Source: Candidatus Nitrosopumilus sp.
GTDB taxonomy: Archaea; Thermoproteota; Nitrososphaeria; Nitrososphaerales; Nitrosopumilaceae
NCBI GenBank assembly: GCA_011055585.1
Contig: DRGT01000007.1
Location: forward strand, 1 to 5,499
Direction of reading: 5' to 3'
DNA length: 5,499 nucleotides
This document shows positions 1 through 4,816 of the stretch, in pieces. A program made the translations under genes and the position numbers. Numbering within the stretch: position 1 is the first letter of the stretch; each line of letters begins with the position of its first letter. Under the pieces are notes generated by a model. It saw nothing but the letters and a program-made list of their open reading frames with translations, was not told where the DNA came from and ran no database searches.

Positions 1-85
1 CAGTTGTTCCAGGTTCTACTGAAATTAGAGCTTTTGTCATAATGTCTTTTACTAGAATTTCTGATAATGATTTTCCTGTACTCAT
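1..85 (-). CDS. CBS-domain protein, N-terminal fragment (runs off the left edge)
   Basis: Only the first 28 codons are inside the window, read from an ATG at 83-85. They encode a polar leader (MSTGKSLSEIL) followed by VKDIMTKALISVEPGTT. The pattern V-x-D-I-M-T-x5-V-x-P-x-T-T is the classic opening of a CBS domain, which in other proteins binds adenine nucleotides or S-adenosylmethionine and works in tandem pairs. Many archaeal proteins consist only of CBS pairs, so a stand-alone sensor is likely, but fusion to another domain cannot be excluded because the rest is missing. A GGGGG tract (88-92) ends 2 nt before the ATG and may serve as a Shine-Dalgarno-like site. The gene follows the tRNA gene on the same strand with a 44-bp gap. 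Confidence 0.75.
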   Translation of the reverse strand, partial: MSTGKSLSEILVKDIMTKALISVEPGTT

Positions 86-129
86 TTCCCCCTAATACTC
101 AAACTGTCATAAGATATTAGTATTAATGA

Positions 130-223
130 TGGACCGGATGGGATTTGAACCCATGACCTTTGCGGAATTTTGAAATTCTTACGCAGTGTGAGTGCGTCAT
201 CCTAGCCACTAGACGACCGGTCC
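130..223 (-). tRNA. tRNA-Val (anticodon CAC) with a 21-nt noncanonical intron
   Basis: Read on the minus strand, a full cloverleaf is present. The acceptor stem is GGACCGG/CCGGTCC, the D arm starts GTCTAGTGG, and the anticodon stem is ACGCA/TGCGT around the loop CTCACAC. The T arm is ATGGG-TTCAAAT-CCCAT and the discriminator is A (position 130). The anticodon CAC (188-190) reads the valine codon GUG. No CCA is encoded. The stretch between anticodon and T stems is 26 nt instead of the usual 5. Removing 21 nt (159-179) restores the standard variable loop AGGTC, so the mature tRNA is 73 nt before CCA addition. The D arm also resembles tRNA-Glu, but a CTC anticodon reading would break the anticodon stem. 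Confidence 0.9.
159..179 (-). other. noncanonical tRNA intron at position 44/45 (BHB motif)
   Basis: The pre-tRNA can fold into a bulge-helix-bulge. A 4-bp central helix pairs TGCG (182-185) with CGCA (161-164). There is one 3-nt bulge TAA (179-181) and one AAG (158-160). The inner hairpin pairs GAATT (174-178) with AATTC (165-169) over a TCAA loop, and a weak 2-bp outer helix closes it. Archaeal splicing endonuclease cuts after the second base of each bulge, which removes exactly 159-179 and leaves variable loop AGGTC. The intron therefore lies between tRNA positions 44 and 45, not at the common 37/38 site. The intron's CGCA copies part of the 5' anticodon strand, so the precursor and mature folds compete for TGCG. 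Confidence 0.8.
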
Positions 224-268
224 ATAGGTTGTAAAAATAAAGAACTTTTTTTGTCTTTAGATTGTTTG

Positions 269-274
269 AAAAAA
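269..274 (-). terminator. possible T-run terminator after L40e
   Basis: Six T residues on the minus strand follow directly after the L40e stop codon. Archaeal RNA polymerase can terminate at short U-rich stretches. The run is short and has no hairpin, so read-through into the tRNA gene 45 bp further on is possible. Confidence 0.35.
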
Positions 275-442
275 CTACTTTTTGACACCTAATGTTCTAT
301 TTTTTAATCTCAAGTACGGATTGTGACACTTTCTACATCTTGTGGCACTAATCGGATTTCTTGCGCCACACTTAAAGCAAATCTTCATGTGAAGGCGTGC
401 TTTTTGTGCTATCTGTTTTTTTGTTGTATCAGCTATTGGCAT
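275..442 (-). CDS. rpl40e: 50S ribosomal protein L40e
   Basis: This 55-residue protein is a small structural component of the archaeal large ribosomal subunit, the archaeal counterpart of the ribosomal part of the eukaryotic ubiquitin-L40 fusion. It starts [20 protein letters not shown] and carries one zinc-ribbon, C22-x2-C25-x10-C36-x2-C39, in the context [10 protein letters not shown]...ATRCRKC that is typical of L40e. The length is normal for archaea. It reads from ATG 440-442 to TAG 275-277 and was recognised from direct translation because it is shorter than usual gene-calling cut-offs. It lies 31 bp downstream of sucD and could be cotranscribed with it. However, a TATA-like TTAATA at 467-472 sits about 27 nt before the ATG, and there is no clear Shine-Dalgarno, so an independent leaderless transcript is also plausible. 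Confidence 0.93.
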   Translation of the reverse strand: MPIADTTKKQIAQKARLHMKICFKCGARNPISATRCRKCHNPYLRLKNRTLGVKK

Positions 443-465
443 CTTATTTCACACATTTGCGCTCT

Positions 466-475
466 CTATTAATTT
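466..475 (-). promoter_or_regulatory. candidate TATA box for L40e
   Basis: The minus-strand sequence AATTAATAG overlaps the sucD stop codon. Its centre lies about 27 nt before the L40e ATG, the same geometry as the other leaderless starts in the window. The match is weak, because AT-rich intergenic DNA often yields such motifs. Confidence 0.35.
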
Positions 476-1391
476 AATCGCCAGTTTGCCCCATCTTGCC
501 TGCCAAGAGAATGGGAACTTCAATAGGTCTTTTTGCAACAGGAACGTTTGCCTTGTTAAACATTGAAATCTTTGATTCTGCTGAACCATAATTACCATAA
601 ACAATTGCTCCAGCATGACCCATTCTTTTCTCCTTTGGAGCTGATCTGCCTGCAATGTATGCAACTACTGGTTTTTTGAAGTTTGAATCAATAATTCGCT
701 GAGCAAGAATTTCTTCTGCATCTCCACCAATTTCTCCAACAACTACCATCCCTTTCAAATCAGGAATGTCTTTGACCATATCAAATGCATCAATCAATCT
801 TGTTCCATTGATAGGATCACCACCAATTCCAAGTGTAATGGCTTGACCAAATCCGCCTTCTGATAGCGCATCTGAAATTTCGTACAACAAAGTACCACTT
901 TTTGATAAAACTACAATATTTCCAGCTTTGAATGGCATTGCTGGCATGATTCCAATCTTGATTAACTCTGGAATCATAACGCCAGGTGTATTTGGTCCTA
1001 TGATTATTGCATCATTTTTCTTTGCCAATTCTAAAATCTCCATAGTATCTCTGATTGGAATGTGTTCTGGAATTGCAACAAGAAGCTTAATTCCAGCTTC
1101 GAGTGCTTCTTTTGCAGCACTTAAAAAGAATTTTGCAGGAACAAAAACAATAGAGATTTTTGCACCCGTTGCATCAACTGCCTCTTTAACATTTTCATAA
1201 ATTGGAACATTTTCAAATTTTTGACCACCTTTTCCTGGCACAACACCCGCAACGATGTTTGTACCATAATCCATCATGCTTTTTGCATGAGACGAACCAA
1301 ATTTTCCAGTAATGCCTTGAACAATTACTCCTTTTTTCTTGTAATCAGAATCTCCTTCTTTTCCTCTTAACAATTCAAAAATATTTGTCAT
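474..1391 (-). CDS. sucD: succinate-CoA ligase (ADP-forming) subunit alpha
   Basis: This is the alpha subunit of the enzyme that interconverts succinyl-CoA + ADP + phosphate and succinate + CoA + ATP. In these archaea succinyl-CoA is also an intermediate of the 3-hydroxypropionate/4-hydroxybutyrate cycle, so the enzyme links that cycle with TCA-type reactions. The 305-residue protein opens with the CoA-binding Rossmann domain (QGITGKFG at 25-32, GVVPGKGG at 49-56). It continues with GPNTPG (132-137), GEIGG with catalytic-type Glu220, and KRMGHAGAI, whose His259 corresponds to the phosphorylated histidine. GPNTPG replaces the bacterial GPNCPG. It is cytoplasmic and pairs with the adjacent SucC. 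The ATG at 1389-1391 overlaps the sucC stop as ATGA and is preceded by a perfect AGGAGG (1398-1403). Confidence 0.95.
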   Translation of the reverse strand: MTNIFELLRGKEGDSDYKKKGVIVQGITGKFGSSHAKSMMDYGTNIVAGVVPGKGGQKFENVPIYENVKEAVDATGAKISIVFVPAKFFLSAAKEALEAGIKLLVAIPEHIPIRDTMEILELAKKNDAIIIGPNTPGVMIPELIKIGIMPAMPFKAGNIVVLSKSGTLLYEISDALSEGGFGQAITLGIGGDPINGTRLIDAFDMVKDIPDLKGMVVVGEIGGDAEEILAQRIIDSNFKKPVVAYIAGRSAPKEKRMGHAGAIVYGNYGSAESKISMFNKANVPVAKRPIEVPILLAGKMGQTGD

Positions 1392-2494
1392 TTTGTTCCT
1401 CCTAGCACTGCTGCATTAATTGCTTCTTCAACAGAATTAAACAACTTTGTTTTTGTATCCTTTAGTATCTCTTTTGCTTTTTCAGATTCTGCACCCTTTA
1501 ATCTTGCAAAAACAGGAAGATCAATTACATTTTCTTCATAGCATTGAACAAAAGCCGATGCAACTGTTGTGGTTTTTACAATTCCACCATAAAGATTAAC
1601 AAGAATTGCTTTCACTCTTTTCATTTTGCTGATCAATGTTAATGCTTCATGAACTGATTCATGGGTAGCTCCACCACCTACATCTAAAAAGCAGGCTGCT
1701 TTTCCTCCATTGTCAGATAACATGTCAAGAGTTGACATTACTAGACCTGCACCATTTCCAACTACTGCAATATTTCCATCTAATTCAACAAGAGAAAATC
1801 CACTCTTTTTTGCTTTTTTTTCAATCTCTGTCATCTCTTGATATTTTTGTAATTCTTCATGTCGAAAGTTTGAATTATCATCTGTGATGACTTTGCCATC
1901 AACTGCCACCAATGAACCATCTTCTAACATTGCAAGAGGATTAATCTCTGCAAGCTCTGCTTCTTTCTCAATTGTAAGCTTTGATAGTTTTTGTAAAATC
2001 TCTACAAGATCATCAGCTGTTTTTTCTTCAAGACCCATTTCTTTTGCAACTTCTTTTGCAACACTTTCATCTATATTACCTAAACCAACTTCACGAATGA
2101 TTTGATTTTTCACTGATTCAATTTCAACTCCTCCATCTGTTGATGCAATAATTGTATAGCATCTTTTGCCACGGTTCAAAAACAAAGACAGGTACAATTC
2201 TTTTTTAATGTCTACCATTTTTTCAAGAAGAATTGCTCTCGCTTTTTCTCCTTTGATTGTCATTCCCAAAATTTGAGGATACTTTAATTCAAATTCATCT
2301 TCGTTATTACATTTTTGAATTCCTCCTGCTTTTCCTCTTCCACCAACTGGAACCTGAATTTTAATTACAAAAGGAAATCCTAGTTTTTTTGCATCTTTTC
2401 TGCCTTTTTCAATGTCTTTTGATGCAAAACTTGGGGGAGTTCGAATACCAAATTCTTTGAACAACTCTTTAGCTTGATACTCTAGTAAACGCAT
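1388..2494 (-). CDS. sucC: succinate-CoA ligase (ADP-forming) subunit beta
   Basis: This beta subunit carries the nucleotide-binding ATP-grasp domain and the phosphate-transfer site that works with SucD. The 368 residues start MRLLEYQAKELF, the family signature, followed by the grasp loop GGRGKAGG (51-58). EINPL (183-187) and VDGK (198-201) supply metal and nucleotide ligands. The C-terminal CoA-ligase domain has NGAGLVM (247-253), FLDVGGGA (269-276) and VNLYGGI (299-305). It is about 20 residues shorter than E. coli SucC (388), mostly through shorter loops in the middle, and all the signature motifs remain. ADP rather than GDP use is assumed from archaeal relatives. It is the first gene of the sucCD pair. 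A TATA box 27 nt before the ATG, and no Shine-Dalgarno, suggest a leaderless mRNA. Confidence 0.95.
   Translation of the reverse strand: MRLLEYQAKELFKEFGIRTPPSFASKDIEKGRKDAKKLGFPFVIKIQVPVGGRGKAGGIQKCNNEDEFELKYPQILGMTIKGEKARAILLEKMVDIKKELYLSLFLNRGKRCYTIIASTDGGVEIESVKNQIIREVGLGNIDESVAKEVAKEMGLEEKTADDLVEILQKLSKLTIEKEAELAEINPLAMLEDGSLVAVDGKVITDDNSNFRHEELQKYQEMTEIEKKAKKSGFSLVELDGNIAVVGNGAGLVMSTLDMLSDNGGKAACFLDVGGGATHESVHEALTLISKMKRVKAILVNLYGGIVKTTTVASAFVQCYEENVIDLPVFARLKGAESEKAKEILKDTKTKLFNSVEEAINAAVLGGTK
1398..1403 (-). promoter_or_regulatory. Shine-Dalgarno AGGAGG of sucD
   Basis: A full consensus AGGAGG lies inside the end of sucC, 6 nt before the sucD ATG. With the ATGA overlap it indicates translational coupling, which would keep the two subunits in balance. 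Confidence 0.85.
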
Positions 2495-2516
2495 GAAAAA
2501 ATCTTTTTTTTTCGGT

Positions 2517-2525
2517 CTTTATATT
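2517..2525 (-). promoter_or_regulatory. TATA box of the sucCD transcript
   Basis: AATATAAAG on the minus strand is centred at 2521, 27 nt before the sucC ATG. This spacing puts the transcription start at or very near the A of the ATG and predicts a leaderless mRNA. Confidence 0.65.
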
Positions 2526-2527
2526 CT

Positions 2528-2540
2528 GTAGGGCACCTAC
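2528..2540. repeat. inverted repeat GTAGG-GCA-CCTAC upstream of sucC
   Basis: There is a perfect 5-bp dyad with a 3-bp spacer. It lies just upstream of the sucC TATA box and overlaps the stop codon of the 2537-2866 gene. It could be an operator for the sucCD promoter or only a small hairpin at the end of the upstream gene. It is short enough that chance cannot be excluded. Confidence 0.35.
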
Positions 2541-2866
2541 TTTAGTTGATTTTCAAGTAACGAAACAATTTGCAAGAAAAGTTCTCTACTTTTTTTCATC
2601 AATCTTTGTGGATACTCATCTATTGTAAACACAAATTGTTGATGAAAGCTTGGAACCAATGGGCCTCCAGATGTGACCAATTGTTCTATCACATAATTTG
2701 AGGCTAAAGTACAGACGATTTCCTCGTAGGAATTCTCATCCTCTTCGAGAGTCTGGCGATAAAGAACAATCGGAGTATTAGTTTTTGAGACTGCCAGTGA
2801 GCCTTGTTTTAGCAAGTCAGTCAGATGCTGGATTTGCCAGGCGTCAAGACTAATCTGCTTAACCAT
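2537..2866 (-). CDS. hypothetical protein of 109 residues
   Basis: I do not recognise this protein. It reads MVKQISLDAWQIQHLTDLLK at the start and is soluble and mixed in charge, with no membrane segment, signal peptide or zinc motif. The middle holds a likely beta strand (TPIVLYRQTL), an acidic stretch EEDENSYEE, and helical segments (SNYVIEQLV). The C-terminal third (PQRLMKKSRELFLQIVSLLENQLK) looks like an amphipathic helix and may mediate oligomerisation. There is a single Cys. The ATG at 2864-2866 is preferred over a TTG five codons upstream because a TATA box is centred 26 nt before the ATG. It sits alone between the end of the metal operon and sucC. The low-complexity-free, codon-balanced frame supports a real gene. 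Confidence 0.7.
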   Translation of the reverse strand: MVKQISLDAWQIQHLTDLLKQGSLAVSKTNTPIVLYRQTLEEDENSYEEIVCTLASNYVIEQLVTSGGPLVPSFHQQFVFTIDEYPQRLMKKSRELFLQIVSLLENQLK

Positions 2867-2886
2867 GATATAGTATAGCAAATTTT

Positions 2887-2897
2887 CTATTTATTAT
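2887..2897 (-). promoter_or_regulatory. TATA box of the 2537-2866 gene
   Basis: ATAATAAATAG on the minus strand is centred at 2892, 26 nt before the ATG at 2866. This fits a leaderless start. Confidence 0.55.
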
Positions 2898-2903
2898 GCC
2901 AGA

Positions 2904-2918
2904 TTAGCTAAAAGCTAA
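2904..2918. repeat. hairpin TTAGCT-AAA-AGCTAA, possible end of the metal operon
   Basis: A perfect 6-bp inverted repeat with a 3-nt loop lies 33 bp after the stop codon of the last operon gene (2952) and just before the next promoter. The minus-strand loop is TTT. There is no long T-run behind it, so a terminator role is only suggested by position. It could also be an mRNA 3'-end stabiliser or an operator for the next gene. Confidence 0.4.
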
Positions 2919-2951
2919 CAACTTACTACAACAATTCTATTCATTATTTGA

Positions 2952-3080
2952 TTACTTATCATGCAAGGTAGCCCAACAACAACATTCATCCAATGTACAG
3001 TTAGGACATTCCTTTGGTGATGGGCTTTTCTTACACTCTTCAGGGGTACAGCTACAATCAACACATTTGATTTGAAACAA
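2952..3080 (-). CDS. cysteine-rich mini-protein, 42 residues, 9 Cys (metallothionein-like)
   Basis: Reading the minus strand from a TTG at 3078-3080 gives MFQIKCVDCSCTPEEC, then a short KKSPSPKE linker, then CPNCTLDECCC and a tail WATLHDK. The nine cysteines (6, 9, 11, 16, 25, 28, 33-35) form two clusters. The T-x2-(D/E)-x-C-style spacing recurs as C-x-C-T-x3-C and C-x2-C-T-x3-C. Such density suggests a soft-metal or zinc/copper-binding peptide, but no family is recognised. It begins 3 bp after the stop of the double-TRASH gene and would be the last gene of the operon. The start is uncertain: the best Shine-Dalgarno-like GAGGGTG lies about 14 nt upstream, and an in-frame stop precedes the TTG by one codon. 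A competing 60-residue frame (2915-3097) looks random. Confidence 0.6.
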   Translation of the reverse strand: MFQIKCVDCSCTPEECKKSPSPKECPNCTLDECCCWATLHDK

Positions 3081-3083
3081 AAT

Positions 3084-3419
3084 CTAAGCTTCAACACCCT
3101 CTAAACGGTTTATGAAATACTCTGGTTTTTTCTTAAACTGCTCCATACAATGTGGACATCTACAAAAGTGATAAGTTGTTCCATCATGCTCAAGCGTTGA
3201 TGTCCATTCTATTGGTTTTTCTTTAAGACAAACTGGGCATACGACCAAGTTACTAATTTCTTGTAGATACTTCTCAGGATCAGTTTTGAATATGTCTAGA
3301 CATCCTTGACAACAGAACCCTAATTCTTTATCCTTGTGGTTATTAGATACAGAGTGTTCTTTCTTGATCCGTAATCTTACAAGAGAGCAACCACAAGTAG
3401 GACAAATTTCTGTCTTCAT
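3084..3419 (-). CDS. double TRASH/YHS-like metal-binding protein
   Basis: This 111-residue soluble protein has two tandem treble-clef-type modules. Module one runs from CPTCGC (6-11) to GFCCQGCLDIFKTDPEKYL (34-52). Module two runs from CPVC (61-64) to YHFCRCPHCMEQFKKKPEYF (83-102). The C-pair ... F-C-C-x2-C-x3-F-x3-P-E-x-(Y/F) layout is that of TRASH and YHS domains. In archaea these occur in copper and mercury sensors, chaperones and transport ATPases, for example the small TRASH proteins of Sulfolobus cop and mer loci. The second module has an extra Arg between the paired cysteines. No DNA-binding helix-turn-helix is visible, so a metallochaperone or buffer is more likely than a regulator. 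Its ATG overlaps the upstream membrane-protein stop as ATGA, implying coupling. Confidence 0.85.
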   Translation of the reverse strand: MKTEICPTCGCSLVRLRIKKEHSVSNNHKDKELGFCCQGCLDIFKTDPEKYLQEISNLVVCPVCLKEKPIEWTSTLEHDGTTYHFCRCPHCMEQFKKKPEYFINRLEGVEA

Positions 3420-3910
3420 TTCTCATCTATGTTGATTTTACATTCTTTGTTAATTCCTTTAATCATCATGAAGTATGTACAAATTAAAATTCCGATAGCA
3501 ACTAAACGTATTGGAAACTCGTAGATTGTTAGAAAATTCAATGCACTAGCTCCCGTAACACCTACTACAGAGATTATGGGAATTGCTAAAGACCCGCAAC
3601 TAGTACAAATACCTGCACCTGCCCCAATTAAAGACCCAGCTAAACCAGTACTCGTCTTTTTTGTACTTGCTTTTTGTGCACGAATTTGAAAAATTGTCAA
3701 ACTTATCACAAGTCCAATCAATCCAGAAACTACAATAATTGAGACAAAACTTGCAAACATTCCATCAGGTATATGAAAAATAAGAAAAGGCTCAAAAAAC
3801 AGATACTCTTGGGCATAAAATAGTAAGACAAGCATAAACGCAAAGATTGAACCTGATATGACTAGATATGTTGGATTTGAGAATACAAGTTTTAGTGTCT
3901 GTTTATGCAA
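3416..3910 (-). CDS. four-helix membrane protein with CTSCG motif
   Basis: This 164-residue integral membrane protein has hydrophobic segments at about 14-33, 52-75, 88-117 and 132-150. A cytosolic-looking basic loop (RAQKASTKKT, 77-86) lies between helices two and three. Segment three contains GAGAGICTSCGSLAIP, so a C102-x2-C105 pair lies at the start of or within the membrane, next to Gly-rich packing residues. A third pair-like Cys (157) is near the C-terminus. Membrane cysteine pairs recall MerT/MerC-type mercury carriers, but the surrounding sequence is not a clear match and I do not assign that family. The start is TTG 3908-3910, preceded by GGTGG five nt upstream and by an in-frame TGA. 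It follows the 36-residue Cys-rich gene by 11 bp and overlaps the TRASH gene. Confidence 0.8.
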   Translation of the reverse strand: MHKQTLKLVFSNPTYLVISGSIFAFMLVLLFYAQEYLFFEPFLIFHIPDGMFASFVSIIVVSGLIGLVISLTIFQIRAQKASTKKTSTGLAGSLIGAGAGICTSCGSLAIPIISVVGVTGASALNFLTIYEFPIRLVAIGILICTYFMMIKGINKECKINIDEK

Positions 3911-3913
3911 TCA

Positions 3914-3924
3914 TACCACCACTA
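3914..3924 (-). promoter_or_regulatory. Shine-Dalgarno GTGGTGG deciding the TTG start at 3910
   Basis: The minus-strand GGTGG motif overlaps the end of the Cys-rich gene and ends about 5 nt before TTG 3910. It resembles the archaeal anti-Shine-Dalgarno complement (GGAGGTGATC). The only nearby ATG opens a frame that stops after three codons. Confidence 0.5.
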
Positions 3925-4032
3925 ACAATCACAGCTACATCCCTTTTCTAATTTTGGATTACAGATTTCACAATCAAGTAAACATTTGTCTTCAGTACAG
4001 TAACCACAAGATTGTTTCTTTTTTTCTTCCAA
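3922..4032 (-). CDS. cysteine-rich mini-protein, 36 residues, 8 Cys (metallothionein-like)
   Basis: Reading from TTG 4030-4032 gives a charged leader MEEKKKQS, then CGYCTEDKCLLDCEIC, a linker NPKLEKG, and a terminal CSCDC. Cysteines at 9, 12, 17, 21, 24, 32, 34 and 36 give C-x2-C-x4-C-x3-C-x2-C-x7-C-x-C-x-C, almost one quarter of the protein. The density and spacing suit a multi-metal cluster as in metallothioneins, and no named family is recognised. TTG follows directly after the TGA of the upstream membrane gene, and AGGTGG, 8 nt before it, is encoded in that gene's last codons. This is strong evidence for coupled translation. It shares the C-x2-C-T-x3-C signature with the 42-residue protein at the other end of the operon. 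The frame is too short for standard gene callers. Confidence 0.7.
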   Translation of the reverse strand: MEEKKKQSCGYCTEDKCLLDCEICNPKLEKGCSCDC

Positions 4033-4764
4033 TCACATCCCCACCTTATCTAAACTCAAAATAGAATTAGATCCTTTCTTCCACTTTTGTACTATAATGC
4101 CAAGTACAGCACCAAAAGCCAAGTGTGCAATCAATGTGATTACAAACAAGTTGTATCCATCCATGTGTTCTATTCCGAAAGGTCCTTTCATTATGATGAG
4201 ATATGGTGCAACCATCATTCCAATTTCAATAATGAATGCCCAAATCATTCCGTACCACCATTTTCCTTTTCCAATAACTAAAGCATAGATAATTCCAAAC
4301 GTTGCACCATTCCAAAAATGCCAAAGAGCTCCTGCCATAAACGCATCAAGTGGTGCACTGTATAGATTCATTGCAACACCTGACTCCATTACTATTTGTT
4401 TTACTTCAGATAGTGAAGTTATTTTTTCAGTTAAGAGTAAACCAGGAAGTGAAATCATGCTGTCCATTGGTAACCATTTTGCAAACATGTAGCCTGGAAT
4501 TCTAATTGCTTCAAGTGCAAATGATGCTATTGCACCAGCTGCCATTCCAACGAACAACCTGTTTGATAGTCTAGGAAATTTTTTTCGTGAAACAATTCCT
4601 ATGGCAAAAATTGCAATCACGGATGGGATTATGGCAACATCTCGGAATGTTGCATAAGGAATAATGTTCAAGGGAGCAAAAATCAGCAACATTGACGAAG
4701 CTCCACAAAGTATTATCACCAGAATAGTCCAACCTTGTTCTGTTCTTCTTACTTGTTTTTGCAC
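4033..4764 (-). CDS. six-helix integral membrane protein, first gene of the operon
   Basis: This 243-residue protein has hydrophobic segments at about 12-32, 43-58, 70-87, 141-164, 169-192 and 204-226. A longer hydrophilic stretch (88-135) between segments three and four is probably exposed. Segment four reads GALWHFWNGATFGIIYALV and segment six IAHLAFGAVLGIIV. The small-residue pattern G-A-x-x-G-I with buried His149 and His214 recalls small archaeal membrane proteins of unknown function. No transporter family is recognised. Met and His residues in membrane segments and loops (Met183, Met184, His200, Met201) could ligate metal, but this is inference. The GTG start (4762-4764) is supported by a TATA box 26 nt upstream, predicting a leaderless mRNA. 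It heads the five-gene operon and diverges from the HxlR regulator. Confidence 0.82.
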   Translation of the reverse strand: MQKQVRRTEQGWTILVIILCGASSMLLIFAPLNIIPYATFRDVAIIPSVIAIFAIGIVSRKKFPRLSNRLFVGMAAGAIASFALEAIRIPGYMFAKWLPMDSMISLPGLLLTEKITSLSEVKQIVMESGVAMNLYSAPLDAFMAGALWHFWNGATFGIIYALVIGKGKWWYGMIWAFIIEIGMMVAPYLIIMKGPFGIEHMDGYNLFVITLIAHLAFGAVLGIIVQKWKKGSNSILSLDKVGM

Positions 4765-4767
4765 TCC

Positions 4768-4790
4768 AATACTACAAAAATCAAAGTATT
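4768..4790. repeat. inverted repeat AATACT-11-AGTATT in the divergent promoter
   Basis: A perfect 6-bp inverted repeat (4768-4773 and 4785-4790) has an 11-bp spacer. Its right arm lies inside the shared TATA box, so a dimeric regulator bound here would block access of TBP. It is a candidate HxlR operator. Confidence 0.45.
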
Positions 4791-4794
4791 TAAC
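4785..4794. promoter_or_regulatory. shared bidirectional TATA box of the HxlR gene and the metal operon
   Basis: AGTATTTAAC on plus reads GTTAAATACT on minus, and both orientations resemble archaeal TATA boxes. The centre near 4790 lies 27 nt before the plus-strand GTG at 4817 and 26 nt before the minus-strand GTG at 4764. One element can thus set two leaderless starts in opposite directions. Confidence 0.6.
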
Positions 4795-4809
4795 CTACAA
4801 AGTTCGTAG
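4795..4809. promoter_or_regulatory. dyad CTACAAAGTTCGTAG, candidate HxlR operator
   Basis: This 15-bp dyad pairs at six of seven positions around a central G. It lies between the TATA box and the regulator's GTG. Its left half CTACAAA also occurs as a direct copy at 4772-4778, 23 bp away (about two helical turns), so two binding sites may flank the TATA box. HxlR proteins bind such dyads as dimers and often control their own promoter. Confidence 0.45.
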
Positions 4810-4816
4810 TCGAGTA

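Noticed and set aside
186..194. Reading the tRNA as tRNA-Glu with anticodon CTC
   Set aside because: It would shift the loop and break the perfect ACGCA/TGCGT anticodon stem. The CAC reading gives a standard 7-nt loop with T33.
232..242. TATA-like TTTATTTTTA before the tRNA gene
   Set aside because: It is centred only about 14 nt before the tRNA 5' end, too close for a normal archaeal start. It may be chance in AT-rich DNA.
928..1200. Plus-strand frames within sucD and sucC (928-1200, 1884-2105)
   Set aside because: They are antisense to strongly conserved enzyme genes and have no start signals of their own.
2867..2881. TTG start five codons upstream for the 109-residue protein
   Set aside because: The ATG at 2866 has the correct TATA spacing and the extra residues add no recognisable feature.
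2915..3097. 60-residue minus-strand frame starting MLKLRFCFKSN
   Set aside because: It overlaps the Cys-rich frame and the TRASH gene end, and its composition looks like an out-of-frame translation. The overlapping 42-residue frame has a repeated Cys block matching another operon gene.
3416..3910. Naming the four-helix protein MerT
   Set aside because: Only a C-x2-C in a helix and the context agree. Topology and the rest of the sequence do not give a confident match.
4664..4816. N-terminal extension of the HxlR protein back to 4664
   Set aside because: It would run through the divergent promoter and into the opposite gene. HxlR proteins start close to the CP motif, and a TATA box fits the GTG at 4817.
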